Shown one piece after another: positions 5,058 to 5,144 of a stretch of DNA of 5,144 nt. The translations under genes and the position numbers were made by a program. Origin of the DNA: Massilia sp. UBA2709. Lineage in GTDB: Bacteria; Pseudomonadota; Gammaproteobacteria; Burkholderiales; Burkholderiaceae_D. The notes under the pieces were generated by a model, which saw nothing but the letters and a program-made list of their open reading frames with translations, was not told the DNA's origin and searched no databases. Location: assembly GCA_002354135.1 (NCBI GenBank), contig DEKZ01000204.1, forward strand, positions 1-5,144, in the 5' to 3' direction. Every line of letters begins with the position of its first letter. Positions within the stretch are counted from its first letter, which is position 1.

Positions 5058-5144
5058 ATGACAAACGAGCAAAAAGACAGGCAGAACGGCGGCCAGCACG
5101 GCGCGGCGGGCGGACAGCCAACCCGCAGCGACACGCTGGCCGAG
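5058..5144 (+). CDS. N-terminal end of an unidentified protein (runs off the right edge)
   Basis: Twenty-nine codons are visible, from the ATG at 5058 to the window end with no stop. AGGAG (5048-5052) lies 5 nt before the ATG, a good ribosome binding site. The peptide starts MTNEQKDRQNGGQHG and continues hydrophilic and rich in Gly, Gln, Asn and charged residues, with no signal peptide or membrane segment. It resembles the disordered leader of a cytoplasmic protein, but too little is present to name a family. It is transcribed away from the host-attachment-family gene, and the 243-nt gap between them is shared. Confidence 0.7.
   Translation, partial: MTNEQKDRQNGGQHGAAGGQPTRSDTLAE

Overview
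The window is GC-rich throughout, roughly two-thirds G+C by eye, with strongly GC-biased third codon positions. It looks like ordinary proteobacterial chromosome. The gene families (a YjdM zinc ribbon, a YgfH/ScpC-type CoA-transferase, a bacterial bestrophin, a Blc-type lipocalin and a 'host attachment' family protein) and the codon bias suggest a betaproteobacterium, perhaps of the Massilia/Oxalobacteraceae kind. That placement is an inference from protein style, not a measured match. I see no rRNA, tRNA, CRISPR array, transposase or phage gene.

Layout, left to right. (1) The 3' end of a plus-strand gene encodes a Gly/Ser/Thr/Met low-complexity tail (to 259). A 10-bp perfect hairpin (311-338) follows in the convergent gap. 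(2) yjdM (359-697, minus) is a small zinc-ribbon protein with a recognisable promoter at 725-752. (3) A strong intrinsic terminator (751-777) ends a minus-strand pair: a bestrophin channel (2370-3293) followed 32 nt later by a succinate/acetate-type CoA-transferase (826-2337). (4) A 272-nt non-coding stretch (3294-3565) has an A+T-rich patch and a 12-bp perfect inverted repeat. (5) A Blc-like lipocalin (3566-4138, minus) has a signal peptide but no lipobox cysteine. (6) A strong terminator (4249-4277) closes a host-attachment-family gene (4305-4814, minus). (7) A 243-nt divergent promoter region (4815-5057) contains a 15-nt palindrome. (8) The first 29 codons of a plus-strand gene run off the right edge.

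Functionally this is mostly a string of short independent units. The one pairing that suggests joint work is the bestrophin and CoA-transferase transcription unit, which could couple an ion or organic-anion channel to acyl-CoA/carboxylate exchange. The lipocalin and the host-attachment protein are families linked to the cell envelope and to stress or host contact, but nothing here ties them to each other. I found no convincing new multi-gene system. The points most worth checking are the bestrophin and CoA-transferase pair, the nested inverted repeats before the bestrophin gene, the lipocalin with Met in the lipobox Cys position, and the repeat tail with its switch in serine codons.
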